NCBI GenBank assembly: GCA_013287545.1
Contig: JABDDQ010000004.1
Span: 4,086-68,085, forward strand
DNA: 64,000 nucleotides
DNA from: Bacteroidota bacterium
GTDB lineage: Bacteria > Bacteroidota > Bacteroidia > B-17B0 > Aurantibacillaceae
Direction: 5' to 3'
Shown: one piece after another, positions 19,393 to 29,583 of the stretch
Layout: every line of letters begins with the position of its first letter
Numbering within the stretch: the stretch's first letter is position 1
Notes under the pieces: generated by a model
Database searches by the model: none
The model's input: only the letters and a program-made list of their open reading frames with translations
Told to the model about the DNA's origin: nothing
Position numbers and translations under genes: made by a program

Positions 19393-21750
19393 TTAAAATT
19401 TAAAGTTATAGGTTATAGCAGGTATAATGGTGCCAACCACGGTGTACTTAACAGCTTGTGTTTGTGTGGCGTTGGTTGGGTCGGCCTGAAAATAAACAGC
19501 GAAAGCATTTTTGCGGGCATAGGCATTATAAACACTTATTACAATACTACTTTGCCAGCGGTGGTTCTCGTTCTTTTTAAAATTATAGGTGGCCGAAAAA
19601 TCTAAACGGTTATACGATGGGTTTCTAAAATTGTTGCGCAAATTGGTGGTGTTATAACCTTGCACGTAACCTTGTATTTCAAACCGTGAATCGGGGAAGG
19701 TGTTTGGTGTGCCGCTTATGTAAACAAAGTTACACGATACGTTCCAGCGTTTATTAAAATCGTAATTTAAAACTACGGCTAAGTTATTTGGTCTATCATA
19801 TTTGCTGGGGTACCAAGTGTTATTACTAAGGCCATCAACCTGACGTAGCGTGCGCGAGTAGGTGTAACTAACCCAACCGTTAAACTTGCCTTTTATTTTT
19901 TTGAAATAAAACTCCGAACCATAAGCCCTACCTTTACCTTGCAGTAAATCACCCTCGTATGTTTTGTTTAAAAGCAGGTTGGCATTATCAACATAATCTA
20001 ACTGGTTTTGCATTTTTTTATAATACACTTCTACCGATGCCTCAAACATGTTTTCTTTTAAGTTTCTGAAATAACCAACGGCTACTTGGTCGGCTAACTG
20101 TGGTTTAATGTTATTGGTAGCGGGTGTCCAAATATCTAAAGGGGTAGCCGCTGCCGTATTTGATACTAATTGTAAATATTGCGCTGTGCGGTTATAGCTT
20201 GCTTTAATGGAGCTGTTATCGGTTACATCTAATTTAAAAGACAGGCGTGGTTCAAAATTTCCATACTGAGCAATGGTTTTAAACATGCCAAAATGCACGG
20301 TATCTTTTAAGCGTTTGGAGTTGTTGGGTACGGTATCATAATAATCAAAGCGGTTGCCACTTCCCATATAATTAAATAAAGAGTAACGTAAACCTGCCTG
20401 AACGCTGATGCGTGAGTTTACTTTATACTCGTCATCTATATACAACGCGTTTTCCCAAGCATATTTATTAGCCAAACTAATGTTGTTTGATACGCCGTTA
20501 GCTGTTACTATAGCCTTGCCTGGCTCAAACTGTAAAAACAAACTTTGTCCGCCAAAATGCATGGTGTTTTTGTTGTTCAAATAATATGTAAAATCAGGTT
20601 TAACGCTATAATTTATAATGTTCGACGTCCAGGTGAAACTTTGGTTGCTACCTGCATTGGTAAAACCTAAGCCATAATTATAGTTGCTGTAAAACGCCGT
20701 AGTGTTTAAAAACAGTTTATCGTTAAATAAGTGGTTCCAACGTAAGCTGCTGGTTGCGTTACCATATTTAAAACTAAAGCCCGCGCCAAACACATCTTGA
20801 CCCATGTAACCGCTTAAAAACAAATTATTTTTTTCGTTTACACGGTAATTTATTTTAGCTGTTAGGTCGTAAAAGTAAAAAGTAAGGTTACCTAAATCGG
20901 GTTGGGTTTTCTTTAAAATGGGTTTCGCTAAAATATCAATATAGCTTCGGCGTGCGGCTATAATAAACGACATTTTATTTTTAATGAGTGGCCCTTCGAT
21001 AGATAGGCGACTAAAAATGGTACCTATACCACCATTTATTTGTAATTTTTTGCTGTTACCCTCTTTCATGCGGATATCTAAAATAGAGGATAAACGTCCG
21101 CCGTACTGTGCCGGTATACCGCCTTTAATAAGCTTTACATCCTTTACCGCATCTGGGTTGAAAATAGAAAAGAAACCAAATAAGTGCGATGCATTATACA
21201 CAGGTGCCTCATCTAACAGAATAAGGTTTTGGTCAATGTTGCCTCCACGCACGTTAATGCCCGATGCCCCTTCGCCCATAGTAGTAACACCTGGTAATAA
21301 TTGCACAGCACGTATAATATCAACCTCACCCAATAATGCCGGTATGCGACCAATTTGTTTAATGTCGAGCTTAGCCATACTCATTTCGGTAGATTTTACG
21401 TTTTGGTCTTCACGTTCTGCCGAAACTACTACTTCATTTAAATCATTTGCGGCATCGCTCAATTCAAAGTTTTTGGTGATGTTTTTAGTGGTTAAATCGG
21501 CTTTTATACTTTGTGTAGCATAACCCGTGTAGGATATAATAACGGTAGGTGTATCAGATTTCAGCACTAAGGAGTAAAAGCCATAGGCATTGGTGCTAAC
21601 ACCATTGGTAGTGCCTTTTTCGTAAACGCTAACACCAATTAAAACTTCACCGTTTTTGGCATCTTTAACGTAGCCGCTAATAGAGTGTGTTTGCGCTTTT
21701 ATACCAACCAATAAGAAACTAAAAATAAAAAGTAAAATTACTTTTTTCAT
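19393..21750 (-). CDS. TonB-dependent receptor with carboxypeptidase-like N-terminal domain
   Basis: Signal peptide MKKVILLFIFSFLLVGIKAQ, SGYVKDAKNGEVLIGVSV, plug domain GASGINVRGGNIDQNLILLDEAPVY; start set at the MKKV methionine. Confidence 0.9.
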   Translation of the reverse strand: MKKVILLFIFSFLLVGIKAQTHSISGYVKDAKNGEVLIGVSVYEKGTTNGVSTNAYGFYSLVLKSDTPTVIISYTGYATQSIKADLTTKNITKNFELSDAANDLNEVVVSAEREDQNVKSTEMSMAKLDIKQIGRIPALLGEVDIIRAVQLLPGVTTMGEGASGINVRGGNIDQNLILLDEAPVYNASHLFGFFSIFNPDAVKDVKLIKGGIPAQYGGRLSSILDIRMKEGNSKKLQINGGIGTIFSRLSIEGPLIKNKMSFIIAARRSYIDILAKPILKKTQPDLGNLTFYFYDLTAKINYRVNEKNNLFLSGYMGQDVFGAGFSFKYGNATSSLRWNHLFNDKLFLNTTAFYSNYNYGLGFTNAGSNQSFTWTSNIINYSVKPDFTYYLNNKNTMHFGGQSLFLQFEPGKAIVTANGVSNNISLANKYAWENALYIDDEYKVNSRISVQAGLRYSLFNYMGSGNRFDYYDTVPNNSKRLKDTVHFGMFKTIAQYGNFEPRLSFKLDVTDNSSIKASYNRTAQYLQLVSNTAAATPLDIWTPATNNIKPQLADQVAVGYFRNLKENMFEASVEVYYKKMQNQLDYVDNANLLLNKTYEGDLLQGKGRAYGSEFYFKKIKGKFNGWVSYTYSRTLRQVDGLSNNTWYPSKYDRPNNLAVVLNYDFNKRWNVSCNFVYISGTPNTFPDSRFEIQGYVQGYNTTNLRNNFRNPSYNRLDFSATYNFKKNENHRWQSSIVISVYNAYARKNAFAVYFQADPTNATQTQAVKYTVVGTIIPAITYNFKF

Positions 21751-21901
21751 AAACATGCTTTGATTTTTGCGGGGCAAAACTACGGAAACTTTTTTTAGTT
21801 TTTGAGTTTCCATACAAATATTTAATAAAAAAGTAACAATAGGGGGTGGGGTAGTGGTATCAAGTTTTAATGTTATTTTCGTGCTCTTAAATTTTAACAC
21901 T

Positions 21902-22771
21902 ATGCAGTTTGCCGAAACAGAACTTATTATAACCGATAAACATAACGTTTACCACTTAGACATTAACGAAGAACACATTGCCGATGATGTGCTTTTGGTG
22001 GGCGACCAGGGCAGGGTAGAGCAGATATCTAAAATGTTCACTAAGGTTGAGTGCAAAATACAGCACCGTGAGTTTGTAACCCATACAGGTTGGTTTAATG
22101 GCAAGCGCATAAGCGTTGTATCTACAGGCATTGGTACCGATAATATTGATATTGTAATAAACGAGCTTGATGCGGCGGTTAACATCGATTTAAAAACACG
22201 CACCCTTAAACCTAAAATGCGTAGTTTAAATTTGGTGCGTTTAGGCACATCGGGTGCATTGCAGGCTGATATACCGGTAAACTCGTTGGTAGTTTCTCAG
22301 TACGGTTTGGGTTTAGATGGCTTGCTTAATTACTATGCCGACTATAAATCGATTAATGAAGATTTTATAAGCGATACGTTTATGAAACACACCGATTGGA
22401 CTCCTAACTTGCCTTACCCATACTGCGTAAAAGCAGACGATACACTATTTAAAAAATTTGCTGTAGGTAACCCAACCGGTATTACGGCTACTGCACCTGG
22501 TTTTTATGGTCCGCAAGGCAGGCAAGTACGCCTTAAAGCGGCTAAGCCCGATTTAAACGAATTGCTTACCGCCTTTAATGCCAACGGACTACGCATTACT
22601 AATTTCGAAATGGAAACATCTGCCCTGTATGGTTTGGGTAAATTATTAAACCACAAATGCCTTACGGTGTGTGTAATTATAGCTAATAGAATATCGAAAC
22701 AGTTTACCAGCGACTATAAAAAGAGTGTAGAGCACCTAATTACCAATAGTTTAGAGAGATTAACAACCTAA
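21902..22771 (+). CDS. Nucleoside phosphorylase (uridine/purine type)
   Basis: GDQGRVEQISKMF, VSTGIGTDNIDIVINELDA, NFEMETSALYGLG. Confidence 0.88.
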   Translation: MQFAETELIITDKHNVYHLDINEEHIADDVLLVGDQGRVEQISKMFTKVECKIQHREFVTHTGWFNGKRISVVSTGIGTDNIDIVINELDAAVNIDLKTRTLKPKMRSLNLVRLGTSGALQADIPVNSLVVSQYGLGLDGLLNYYADYKSINEDFISDTFMKHTDWTPNLPYPYCVKADDTLFKKFAVGNPTGITATAPGFYGPQGRQVRLKAAKPDLNELLTAFNANGLRITNFEMETSALYGLGKLLNHKCLTVCVIIANRISKQFTSDYKKSVEHLITNSLERLTT

Positions 22772-22831
22772 TTGTTAATATGTATTTTTTTAGCATAAAT
22801 TAACCACCCTTTCCCTACGTAATTTTGTGTT

Positions 22832-23725
22832 GTGGGGAAACAGCGTATCAATAAAAAAGAGCTTAATGCACTAATACATTTGTTGGACGATCCGGATGAA
22901 ATTATTTATTCGGAGATAAAAAACAAGTTTGTATCGCTGGGGCCACCTGCCATTCCTCATTTAGAATCTGCCTGGGAAAACACGTATGACATTATCATGC
23001 AGAAACGCATTGAGCAGATTATACATCACATACAATTCAGCAAACTAAAATCGGAACTTGAAAATTGGGGCACTAACGAAAGCGAAGATTTACTGAAAGG
23101 TTTATTTTTAATAGCCCACTACCAGTATCCTGATTTAAACGAAGAGAAACTACGCAAACAGCTAAAGCAAATTACGCAAGATGTTTGGCTCGATTTAAAC
23201 GAAGACCTTACCGCGCTGGAGAAAATAAATGTATTAAACCATATTTTGTTTGAAGTACATAATTTCTCTGGTAGCAGCATAAACAATTACTATTCGCCAC
23301 AAAACTCGTTTTTTAATTGCTTGTTAGAAACCAAGCGTGGCAATCCTGTAATGCTTAGCTGCCTGTACATTATTATAGCGCAAGAACTTAAGATACCCAT
23401 ATACGGCGTTAACCTGCCCGAGCATTTTATTTGTGCTTATTTAGATGAGCACCAAAACCTCATAAACTTATCGGGCACAGATGCCATTAAGGAGCATATT
23501 TTATTTTACATAAACCCGTACCGTAAAGGCATTGTTTTTCAGCATAGCGATATAGATGCCTTTTTAAAACAACTTAAGTTAGAATCTTTGCCCGCTTTTT
23601 ATACACCTTGCAATCACAAAGACATTATAGTGCGTGTACTGCGTAACCTAATATTCTCCTACGAAAAACTGGGTCACGCCGATAAAATTGAAGAGCTTAA
23701 CTCTTTAATTGAGATTTTGAGGTAA
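22832..23725 (+). CDS. SirB1/transglutaminase-like family protein
   Basis: GNPVMLSCLYIIIAQELKIPIYGVNLPEHFICAY motif. Confidence 0.75.
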   Translation: MGKQRINKKELNALIHLLDDPDEIIYSEIKNKFVSLGPPAIPHLESAWENTYDIIMQKRIEQIIHHIQFSKLKSELENWGTNESEDLLKGLFLIAHYQYPDLNEEKLRKQLKQITQDVWLDLNEDLTALEKINVLNHILFEVHNFSGSSINNYYSPQNSFFNCLLETKRGNPVMLSCLYIIIAQELKIPIYGVNLPEHFICAYLDEHQNLINLSGTDAIKEHILFYINPYRKGIVFQHSDIDAFLKQLKLESLPAFYTPCNHKDIIVRVLRNLIFSYEKLGHADKIEELNSLIEILR

Positions 23726-23730
23726 CGTTG

Positions 23731-23764
23731 TTGTCATTTCGACCGCAGGGAGAAATCTGTATTT
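23731..23764. repeat. Half copy of GTCATTTCGAC..GGGAGAAATCT intergenic repeat
   Basis: Near-identical to left arm of the inverted repeat at 31219-31311. Confidence 0.75.
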
Positions 23765-23813
23765 GCGCACAATAACACCAACAACGGTACAAATTGGAGT
23801 AATTTGGCTACAA

Positions 23814-24395
23814 TTAATTTGCAAATGTAATTTGTCCACAAGGGATTATTAAGGGACTGCTCTTTAAATTGCTCTCAAGTTTAAGGCTAAGTGATAGTGT
23901 TGATTCATTCTCTTTTGATATTAGAGTTATATCGGGGACGCTCGATTGCCCCATTTTAGTTAGCGTGCCGAAGGTTATTGCGTAATTTTCTTTTGGAGTT
24001 ATTATTTTATCTAAAAAAACGGGTAAACCGACATCTAAAAAACTTTTCACCGCTTTTGATGCAAGGTTATCAAAACCCAGTTTATTTAAAACTAATTCTC
24101 GTGGCAAAATAAATACTTTTGATTTTAAGCTGTCTTTTGAGTTGAGATAATAATATTGGTTTGCGAGAGAAATTTTGACATGTATTGGAGCTACACTATT
24201 ATTAGTAATATTAGTTGTAAAGTGCCTGCAAAAATATTTATCATTTAAAATGTCTGAATACACAAAACCCTGCCCTTGGCCATTTTCAATAGTAACATCA
24301 AAATGCTTATCAGTTTGTTGTTTTGCTGTATTATTGTTGGTACATGAATAACCTCCCAGCAAAAATAATAACGATATTAAATTTCTATATACCAT
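23814..24395 (-). CDS. Hypothetical lipoprotein
   Basis: LGGYSC lipobox; no recognised domain. Confidence 0.6.
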   Translation of the reverse strand: MVYRNLISLLFLLGGYSCTNNNTAKQQTDKHFDVTIENGQGQGFVYSDILNDKYFCRHFTTNITNNSVAPIHVKISLANQYYYLNSKDSLKSKVFILPRELVLNKLGFDNLASKAVKSFLDVGLPVFLDKIITPKENYAITFGTLTKMGQSSVPDITLISKENESTLSLSLKLESNLKSSPLIIPCGQITFAN

Positions 24396-24466
24396 TAGTT
24401 GTAGCTAATGGTATAAATATACTACTTTTTGTATGCTACTAAATAATCAGAAATTTTTTTATTTTT

Positions 24467-25066
24467 ATGCAAACAACAACAGTAATGGAAAAGCACCCTC
24501 TTTTAAAAGAGTTACAATCTAAGCACGATTTTTCGGAAGCCGATTTTGAGAAATTGTTGCCGCTATATGAAGAACGCAGTTATAAAAAAAACGAAATGGT
24601 TTTTAAAGCAGGCGATGTGGTTAAATATGTGTTTTTTATTCTGCAAGGTTGTTTTAGGCAGTTTTATATTAATGCAAACGGCACCGAGCGCACTATTTAT
24701 ATAATGGAAGAAGGGCGTTGGACGGGAGAATCCTTAAGTTTTTTGAACGAACTACCTACCAATATGAACTTGCAGGCACTCGAAGATTGCACCGTGTTGG
24801 CTATGACCAAATCTAATATGGAATTTGCTCTTCGTAATATTCCCGAATATGCCATGTACCACATGAAAAACCACCATCGGATGATTGCCTGGTTAAAAGA
24901 ACAACTGGGTGCTGCCGTTACCGAAAAACCCGATGAGCTTTACAGGCGTTTAGTAAAAGAAAAACCGCACCTGCTGCAACGCTTACCGCAATACGAAATT
25001 GCTAAGTACCTGGGTGTAACACCCGAAACGTTAAGCAGAATTAGAAAAAGAAATACGAAGCTGTAA
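24467..25066 (+). CDS. Crp/Fnr family transcriptional regulator
   Basis: cNMP-binding fold, C-terminal QYEIAKYLGVTPETLSRIRKRN HTH. Confidence 0.9.
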   Translation: MQTTTVMEKHPLLKELQSKHDFSEADFEKLLPLYEERSYKKNEMVFKAGDVVKYVFFILQGCFRQFYINANGTERTIYIMEEGRWTGESLSFLNELPTNMNLQALEDCTVLAMTKSNMEFALRNIPEYAMYHMKNHHRMIAWLKEQLGAAVTEKPDELYRRLVKEKPHLLQRLPQYEIAKYLGVTPETLSRIRKRNTKL

Positions 25067-25148
25067 ATCATTTCTTGATTTCAATCAAGATTTTTTAAAA
25101 CAACATGCCGTTACTTTGCCTCATATAAACCAATAAAAAACAAAACGT

Positions 25149-25502
25149 ATGAAAAAAGTAATTATTACAGCAGCAGTTTTAGCAGTAACCACGTTAAGTG
25201 TAGCATTTAAAACAGCCGAAACAGGTAAAAACGTAACCATTATTAACACGGTAGAAGTTAAAGATTATGCCGAGTTTAAAAAAGGGTTTGATGCCGGCGC
25301 ACCTATTCGCGAAAAAGGTGGCATTAAAGTAATAAACCTGTACCAAGCGGTTGATAATAAAAACATGGTTACCATTGTTGAAGAAGCTGCGAGTGCTGAA
25401 GCCGCTAAACAATTTTTTAGTAATCCGGAGATGAAAGCCGCTATGGAAAAAACAGGCGTAATATCTAAACCCGATATGAAAATTTTAACCAAAGTTCAAT
25501 AA
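25149..25502 (+). CDS. Secreted small protein, ABM-like fold
   Basis: Signal peptide then IINTVEVKDYAEFKKGFD...KPDMKILTKVQ. Confidence 0.55.
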   Translation: MKKVIITAAVLAVTTLSVAFKTAETGKNVTIINTVEVKDYAEFKKGFDAGAPIREKGGIKVINLYQAVDNKNMVTIVEEAASAEAAKQFFSNPEMKAAMEKTGVISKPDMKILTKVQ

Positions 25503-25516
25503 TAATAATAGCTGTT

Positions 25517-25948
25517 ATGAAAAATCAGGAAATAATAAAGTTTGGCGGTATAGAAGTGCATTACAACCTTGATGCCAGCGATACGCATAATGCCTTAACC
25601 TTGTTTAAGTGCGTTATACACCCAGGTTCAAAAATTGCCGCGCCGCATTACCACGAAAGTTTTGATGAAACTGTTTATAGTTTAAAAGGCACCGCCACTT
25701 ACACGGTGGATGGGAAAACGATTGAACTAAACCCCGGCGAATCTCTTTTTATACCACGTGGTGTTATACATGCTTTTGCAAATAAAAGTAACGAGGTTAT
25801 AGAGTTTCTTTGTTATTGCAGTCCTGGTTTACTGGTACCCGATTATTTTCATGATATAGCCGAAATTATAAATGCAGGCGGACCGCCCGATATGGCAAAA
25901 TTAAAACAAGTAATGTTAGGTTATGGTTTAGTACCGGTGGTTGGATAA
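25517..25948 (+). CDS. Cupin-domain protein
   Basis: HPGSKIAAPHYHESFDETVYSLKGTATYTVDG...ESLFIPRGVIHAF. Confidence 0.88.
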   Translation: MKNQEIIKFGGIEVHYNLDASDTHNALTLFKCVIHPGSKIAAPHYHESFDETVYSLKGTATYTVDGKTIELNPGESLFIPRGVIHAFANKSNEVIEFLCYCSPGLLVPDYFHDIAEIINAGGPPDMAKLKQVMLGYGLVPVVG

Positions 25949-25989
25949 CCACTGGTACTTTAACCGGTTTTGCAAACCACCAATGTAAA

Positions 25990-26643
25990 TTACTTTTTAC
26001 CTTCAGGAACTGGAGGAGACCAAGCCATAAAGGCTTTAACCATATCGCTTAAGGTTTTTGTGCCACCGCAGCTAACAGCATACACATTATCAAGCATGCT
26101 TCTTATTTTATATACTTTACGGTAATGCCCATCTTCATAAATTTTCTCGGTTTCTTCATCAGCTATGTTTTTAGCCATTACTTCGTAGGCTTTGGCGCAA
26201 GTAGGGAAATAAGGTGTAACATATTTTTCAATATCGGCTTCTTGCTTTTTCTTATAAGGAGATAAAGATTTATGCGGTTGCACCAGTTTAAAATCCCAAT
26301 TGTATACCAATATGCTATAATCACCATTTTGATAGAAGCTGGTTAAAATATATTTATCGTTAAAGCAAACAACTTCTTCCAGGCGCATCATTTTACCACC
26401 CATTAACTGTAGCGTAAAAAAAATGCGGTTGTTAATAGTTAAAAACTTTATGTTTTTGTGCTTATAGTCTAACATTTTTCCGTTATTGTCTCTAAAGCTA
26501 ATCCACTCGGTGCTTAATGAGGCATCACCTAGAATGGTAACTTTTTCTCCCTCTTTAGTAATTAAATAATTGCCACCATCTTGCGCTTTTACATTTAAAA
26601 ACGACACTATTAATAGTGCTAATACTATTAGTTGTTTTTTCAT
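25990..26643 (-). CDS. Hypothetical secreted protein
   Basis: Signal peptide; C-terminal NVYAVSCGGTK motif shared with the relic at 26663-26835. Confidence 0.65.
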   Translation of the reverse strand: MKKQLIVLALLIVSFLNVKAQDGGNYLITKEGEKVTILGDASLSTEWISFRDNNGKMLDYKHKNIKFLTINNRIFFTLQLMGGKMMRLEEVVCFNDKYILTSFYQNGDYSILVYNWDFKLVQPHKSLSPYKKKQEADIEKYVTPYFPTCAKAYEVMAKNIADEETEKIYEDGHYRKVYKIRSMLDNVYAVSCGGTKTLSDMVKAFMAWSPPVPEGKK

Positions 26644-26662
26644 ATGGTTTTTATTTAGTCGT

Positions 26663-27047
26663 TTATTTACCTGCCGGAGTAGAAGCTACAACGCTTTTAA
26701 TTAATGTATTTATATCTTTTGTGCCACCGCATTTAACAGCATACACGTTAAGTAAAATGCCTTCGTGCGAGGTTGCGTATTTAGAATCGCCCATGGCAGC
26801 CAGGTTTTTATTCATAATATCTAATGCTTTGTTACACTTTACGGATTAAATGGTTGGTGTTATCGGCAATGTACATATTGCCTTGTGCATCAAAAGCTAC
26901 TCCTGATGCGCCGTTTAATTCTGCTGCTGTTGCCTGCCCACCATCGCCTGTTGAGCCTGCTGTGCCATTACCGGCTACTGTATTTATAATTTGGGCATTT
27001 AAACTTAGGCTAAATGCCGCTGTTAAAATAAATAGTGTTTTTTTCAT
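26663..27047 (-). pseudogene. Chimeric relic: N-terminus of an NHL-repeat secreted protein joined out of frame to the C-terminus of a paralogue of the 25990-26643 protein
   Basis: NHL start MKKTLFILTAAFSLSLNAQIINTVAGNGTAGSTGDGGQATAAELNGASGVAFDAQGNMYIADNTNHLIRKV*; another frame downstream reads CNKALDIMNKNLAAMG...NVYAVKCGGTKDINTLIKSVVASTPAGK*, homologous to CAKAYEVMAKNIAD...NVYAVSCGGTKTLSDMVKAFMAWSPPVPEGKK*. Confidence 0.75.
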
Positions 27048-27117
27048 AATTTTGGATATTTTGTTAAATGTAGTAGTTTTTTTAACATTTAACTTTAACA
27101 AACCATTAAATAAGTGC

Positions 27118-27157
27118 GTTTTTTGAGTGAACCGTATAGTTTTTTGAGTGAACGGTA
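27118..27157 (-). promoter_or_regulatory. Tandem 21-bp-period operator, LytTR-like
   Basis: Minus strand TACCGTTCACTCAAAAAACTATACGGTTCACTCAAAAAAC; two 9-mers (ACCGTTCAC / ACGGTTCAC) spaced by 12 bp. Confidence 0.6.
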
Positions 27158-27169
27158 AACCTTGCTAAC

Positions 27170-28312
27170 CTAAAAAGACTCTCCCGACCCTAAGCTAAGG
27201 GTTTTGGTGTTTTTGCTAAAGCCTAAATCTCCGCCTACGTTTATGCGTTCGTGCTTAATAAACATAACCCGCAGGCCAATGCCGTAGGTGTACTTTATAT
27301 CTTGCCAGTTAAAAGCCTGTAGGGTGTGTTGCACTTCGGCAACGGCAGCAAATAAAACAATGCCAAATATTTTGTAAACCGGTATGCGTAATTCAACCTG
27401 TTGTGCCATCATAAAATTATCACGGTAAATGCCAGGGTAGTAGCCCCGCATCATAACATCGCCACCCATTAAAGCCAGTTGCCTAAAGGGCACATTGCCC
27501 CAGTTGTAATTAATAAGGGTTTGAAAACAAACCACATCGTTTTTATAGAATTTAATAAACTTACGGAAATCAATAATCATATTGGTAAACGGATACTGGC
27601 TGCCAAATGCTTTCTGAAAAAACATGGCCGATACATCTAAATAAGTACCGGTACGTGTATAAATAACGTGGTCACGACTATCATACAAAAACAGCACACC
27701 CGCCCCTGTATTCTGACTACCGCCTTTGCCATAGGCCGATGATTGGTCTAACAAGCCGCCTTTATCGTACGTAAGGTCGAAGGTTTTATTAAACTGGGCC
27801 TGTAAACCTGCGTACATGTGGGGTGTTATTACTCGGGTAAAACGTTGCAGGGTGTTGAAGTAATTAAAATTAATAAGGTCTTTATTATTTACATCTATAT
27901 TATTGCCAATGCCGTAAAAAAACTCATTGAATTTAGACACGTAGGTGTTGCCTCGCCAAAAATATTTCTCTTTATCAAAAAGTACCGTGTTATTAAATGT
28001 AAGGTAAAACTGGTTTTTTTCGGTTACTGTACCATAGGTTTCTATGTTAGATGTTCGCGTATCGGTATCACCTTTTAATTTAAACAGCTGCAAATAATAT
28101 ATGCCTGTATAAAACCCTGTTTGTGGCGACCGTCCCAACTCGGGTGCCAGTAAAAACTTACGCTTTTTGGTGGCTTCTTCAATTACTTTTTTAACAAACG
28201 ATTTTTTTACGTGCGTGGTATCAAGGTGTATCCGTATAGTATCGTTTGGCGGGTTATCTTGCGCCTGTAGCTTAAAACCAGCCACCAAAAGCAACACCAG
28301 CCATGTTTGCAT
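27170..28312 (-). CDS. BamA/TamA (bacterial surface antigen D15) family outer-membrane protein
   Basis: Start at MQTWLVLLLVAGFKLQAQ; C-terminal beta-barrel GGDVMMRGYYPGIYRDN...VELRIPVY. Confidence 0.78.
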   Translation of the reverse strand: MQTWLVLLLVAGFKLQAQDNPPNDTIRIHLDTTHVKKSFVKKVIEEATKKRKFLLAPELGRSPQTGFYTGIYYLQLFKLKGDTDTRTSNIETYGTVTEKNQFYLTFNNTVLFDKEKYFWRGNTYVSKFNEFFYGIGNNIDVNNKDLINFNYFNTLQRFTRVITPHMYAGLQAQFNKTFDLTYDKGGLLDQSSAYGKGGSQNTGAGVLFLYDSRDHVIYTRTGTYLDVSAMFFQKAFGSQYPFTNMIIDFRKFIKFYKNDVVCFQTLINYNWGNVPFRQLALMGGDVMMRGYYPGIYRDNFMMAQQVELRIPVYKIFGIVLFAAVAEVQHTLQAFNWQDIKYTYGIGLRVMFIKHERINVGGDLGFSKNTKTLSLGSGESF

Positions 28313-28454
28313 GGAGATAAGCGTAATTTTCCTTCGGATAATCTGATTCAAAAACAAATAAATAAGGGCTCTTTTGGGCAAAAATAAGAAATACGAAGAG
28401 TAAACCTTGTTTTTTAATTTTTTGTACCTTCGCCACCTTAAAAAATTGTAAAAT

Positions 28455-29522
28455 ATGGCAACCATTACACAATCTAAACTAACTGAACTATTAGGTGCAC
28501 AGGCAGATAGTCTGTTAAACCACACCTGCAAAACTATTACTAAGGAGCACATCCACCTTCCGGGTGCCGATTTTGTTGACCGTGCCTTTGCACCCAGCAA
28601 CCGAAATCCGCAAGTAATGCGCAGTTTGCAACAGTTATATGGTACAGGGCGTTTAGCTAATACGGGTTATATGAGCATCCTTCCGGTTGACCAAGGGATT
28701 GAACATAGCGCGGGTGCCTCATTTGCACCAAACCCAATTTATTTCGATTCAGAAAACATTGTGAAACTTGCCATAGAAGGCGGTTGTAATGCGGTAGCAT
28801 CTACATACGGGGTGTTAGGCAGCGTGGCTCGCAAATACGCGCATAAAATTCCTTTCATAGTTAAAATTAACCACAACGAGTTTTTAAGCTACCCTAACAA
28901 ATTCGACCAAATTATGTTTGGCACCGTAGAAGATGCCTGGAACATGGGGGCCGTTGCCGTAGGTGCAACTATTTACTTCGGCTCGCCAGAATCTGGTCGT
29001 CAAATAATTGAAGTAGCTCATGCTTTTGAACGTGCGCACGAACTTGGCATGGCAACCATCCTTTGGTGCTACACCCGTAACAATGCCTTTAAAAAAGATG
29101 GCGTTGATTATCACACCGCGGTAGATTTATCATCGCAAGCAAACCACTTAGGCGTTACTATTCAAGCCGATATCATCAAACAAAAAATGTCGGATAAAAA
29201 CGGTGGTTACACAGCACTTAACTACGGCAAAACACATCCTAAAGTATATAGCGAATTAACTACCGACCATCCAATAGATTTATGTCGTTACCAAGTGGCT
29301 AATTGCTACATGGGTCGTATTGGTTTAATTAATAGCGGTGGCGAAAGTAAAGGTGCAACCGATTTAGCTGAAGCAGTTACAACAGCGGTGGTTAACAAAC
29401 GTGGTGGTGGACAAGGATTAATATCGGGTCGTAAAGCGTTTCAAAAACCAATGAAAGAAGGTGCGGCTTTGTTAAATGCCATACAAGATGTTTATTTAGA
29501 TAAATCAATTACAGTAGCATAA
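28455..29522 (+). CDS. fbaB: Class I fructose-bisphosphate aldolase
   Basis: [37 protein letters not shown]. Confidence 0.92.
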   Translation: MATITQSKLTELLGAQADSLLNHTCKTITKEHIHLPGADFVDRAFAPSNRNPQVMRSLQQLYGTGRLANTGYMSILPVDQGIEHSAGASFAPNPIYFDSENIVKLAIEGGCNAVASTYGVLGSVARKYAHKIPFIVKINHNEFLSYPNKFDQIMFGTVEDAWNMGAVAVGATIYFGSPESGRQIIEVAHAFERAHELGMATILWCYTRNNAFKKDGVDYHTAVDLSSQANHLGVTIQADIIKQKMSDKNGGYTALNYGKTHPKVYSELTTDHPIDLCRYQVANCYMGRIGLINSGGESKGATDLAEAVTTAVVNKRGGGQGLISGRKAFQKPMKEGAALLNAIQDVYLDKSITVA

Positions 29523-29583
29523 TAGAAATGCTGAATGTTGGATTAATTTAAAGTTCAACATTTAAAATTTAAAATATTTAAAA

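Noticed and set aside
20984-21523. 179-aa plus-strand ORF
   Set aside because: Antisense to the TonB receptor with a well-conserved plug domain; no domain of its own
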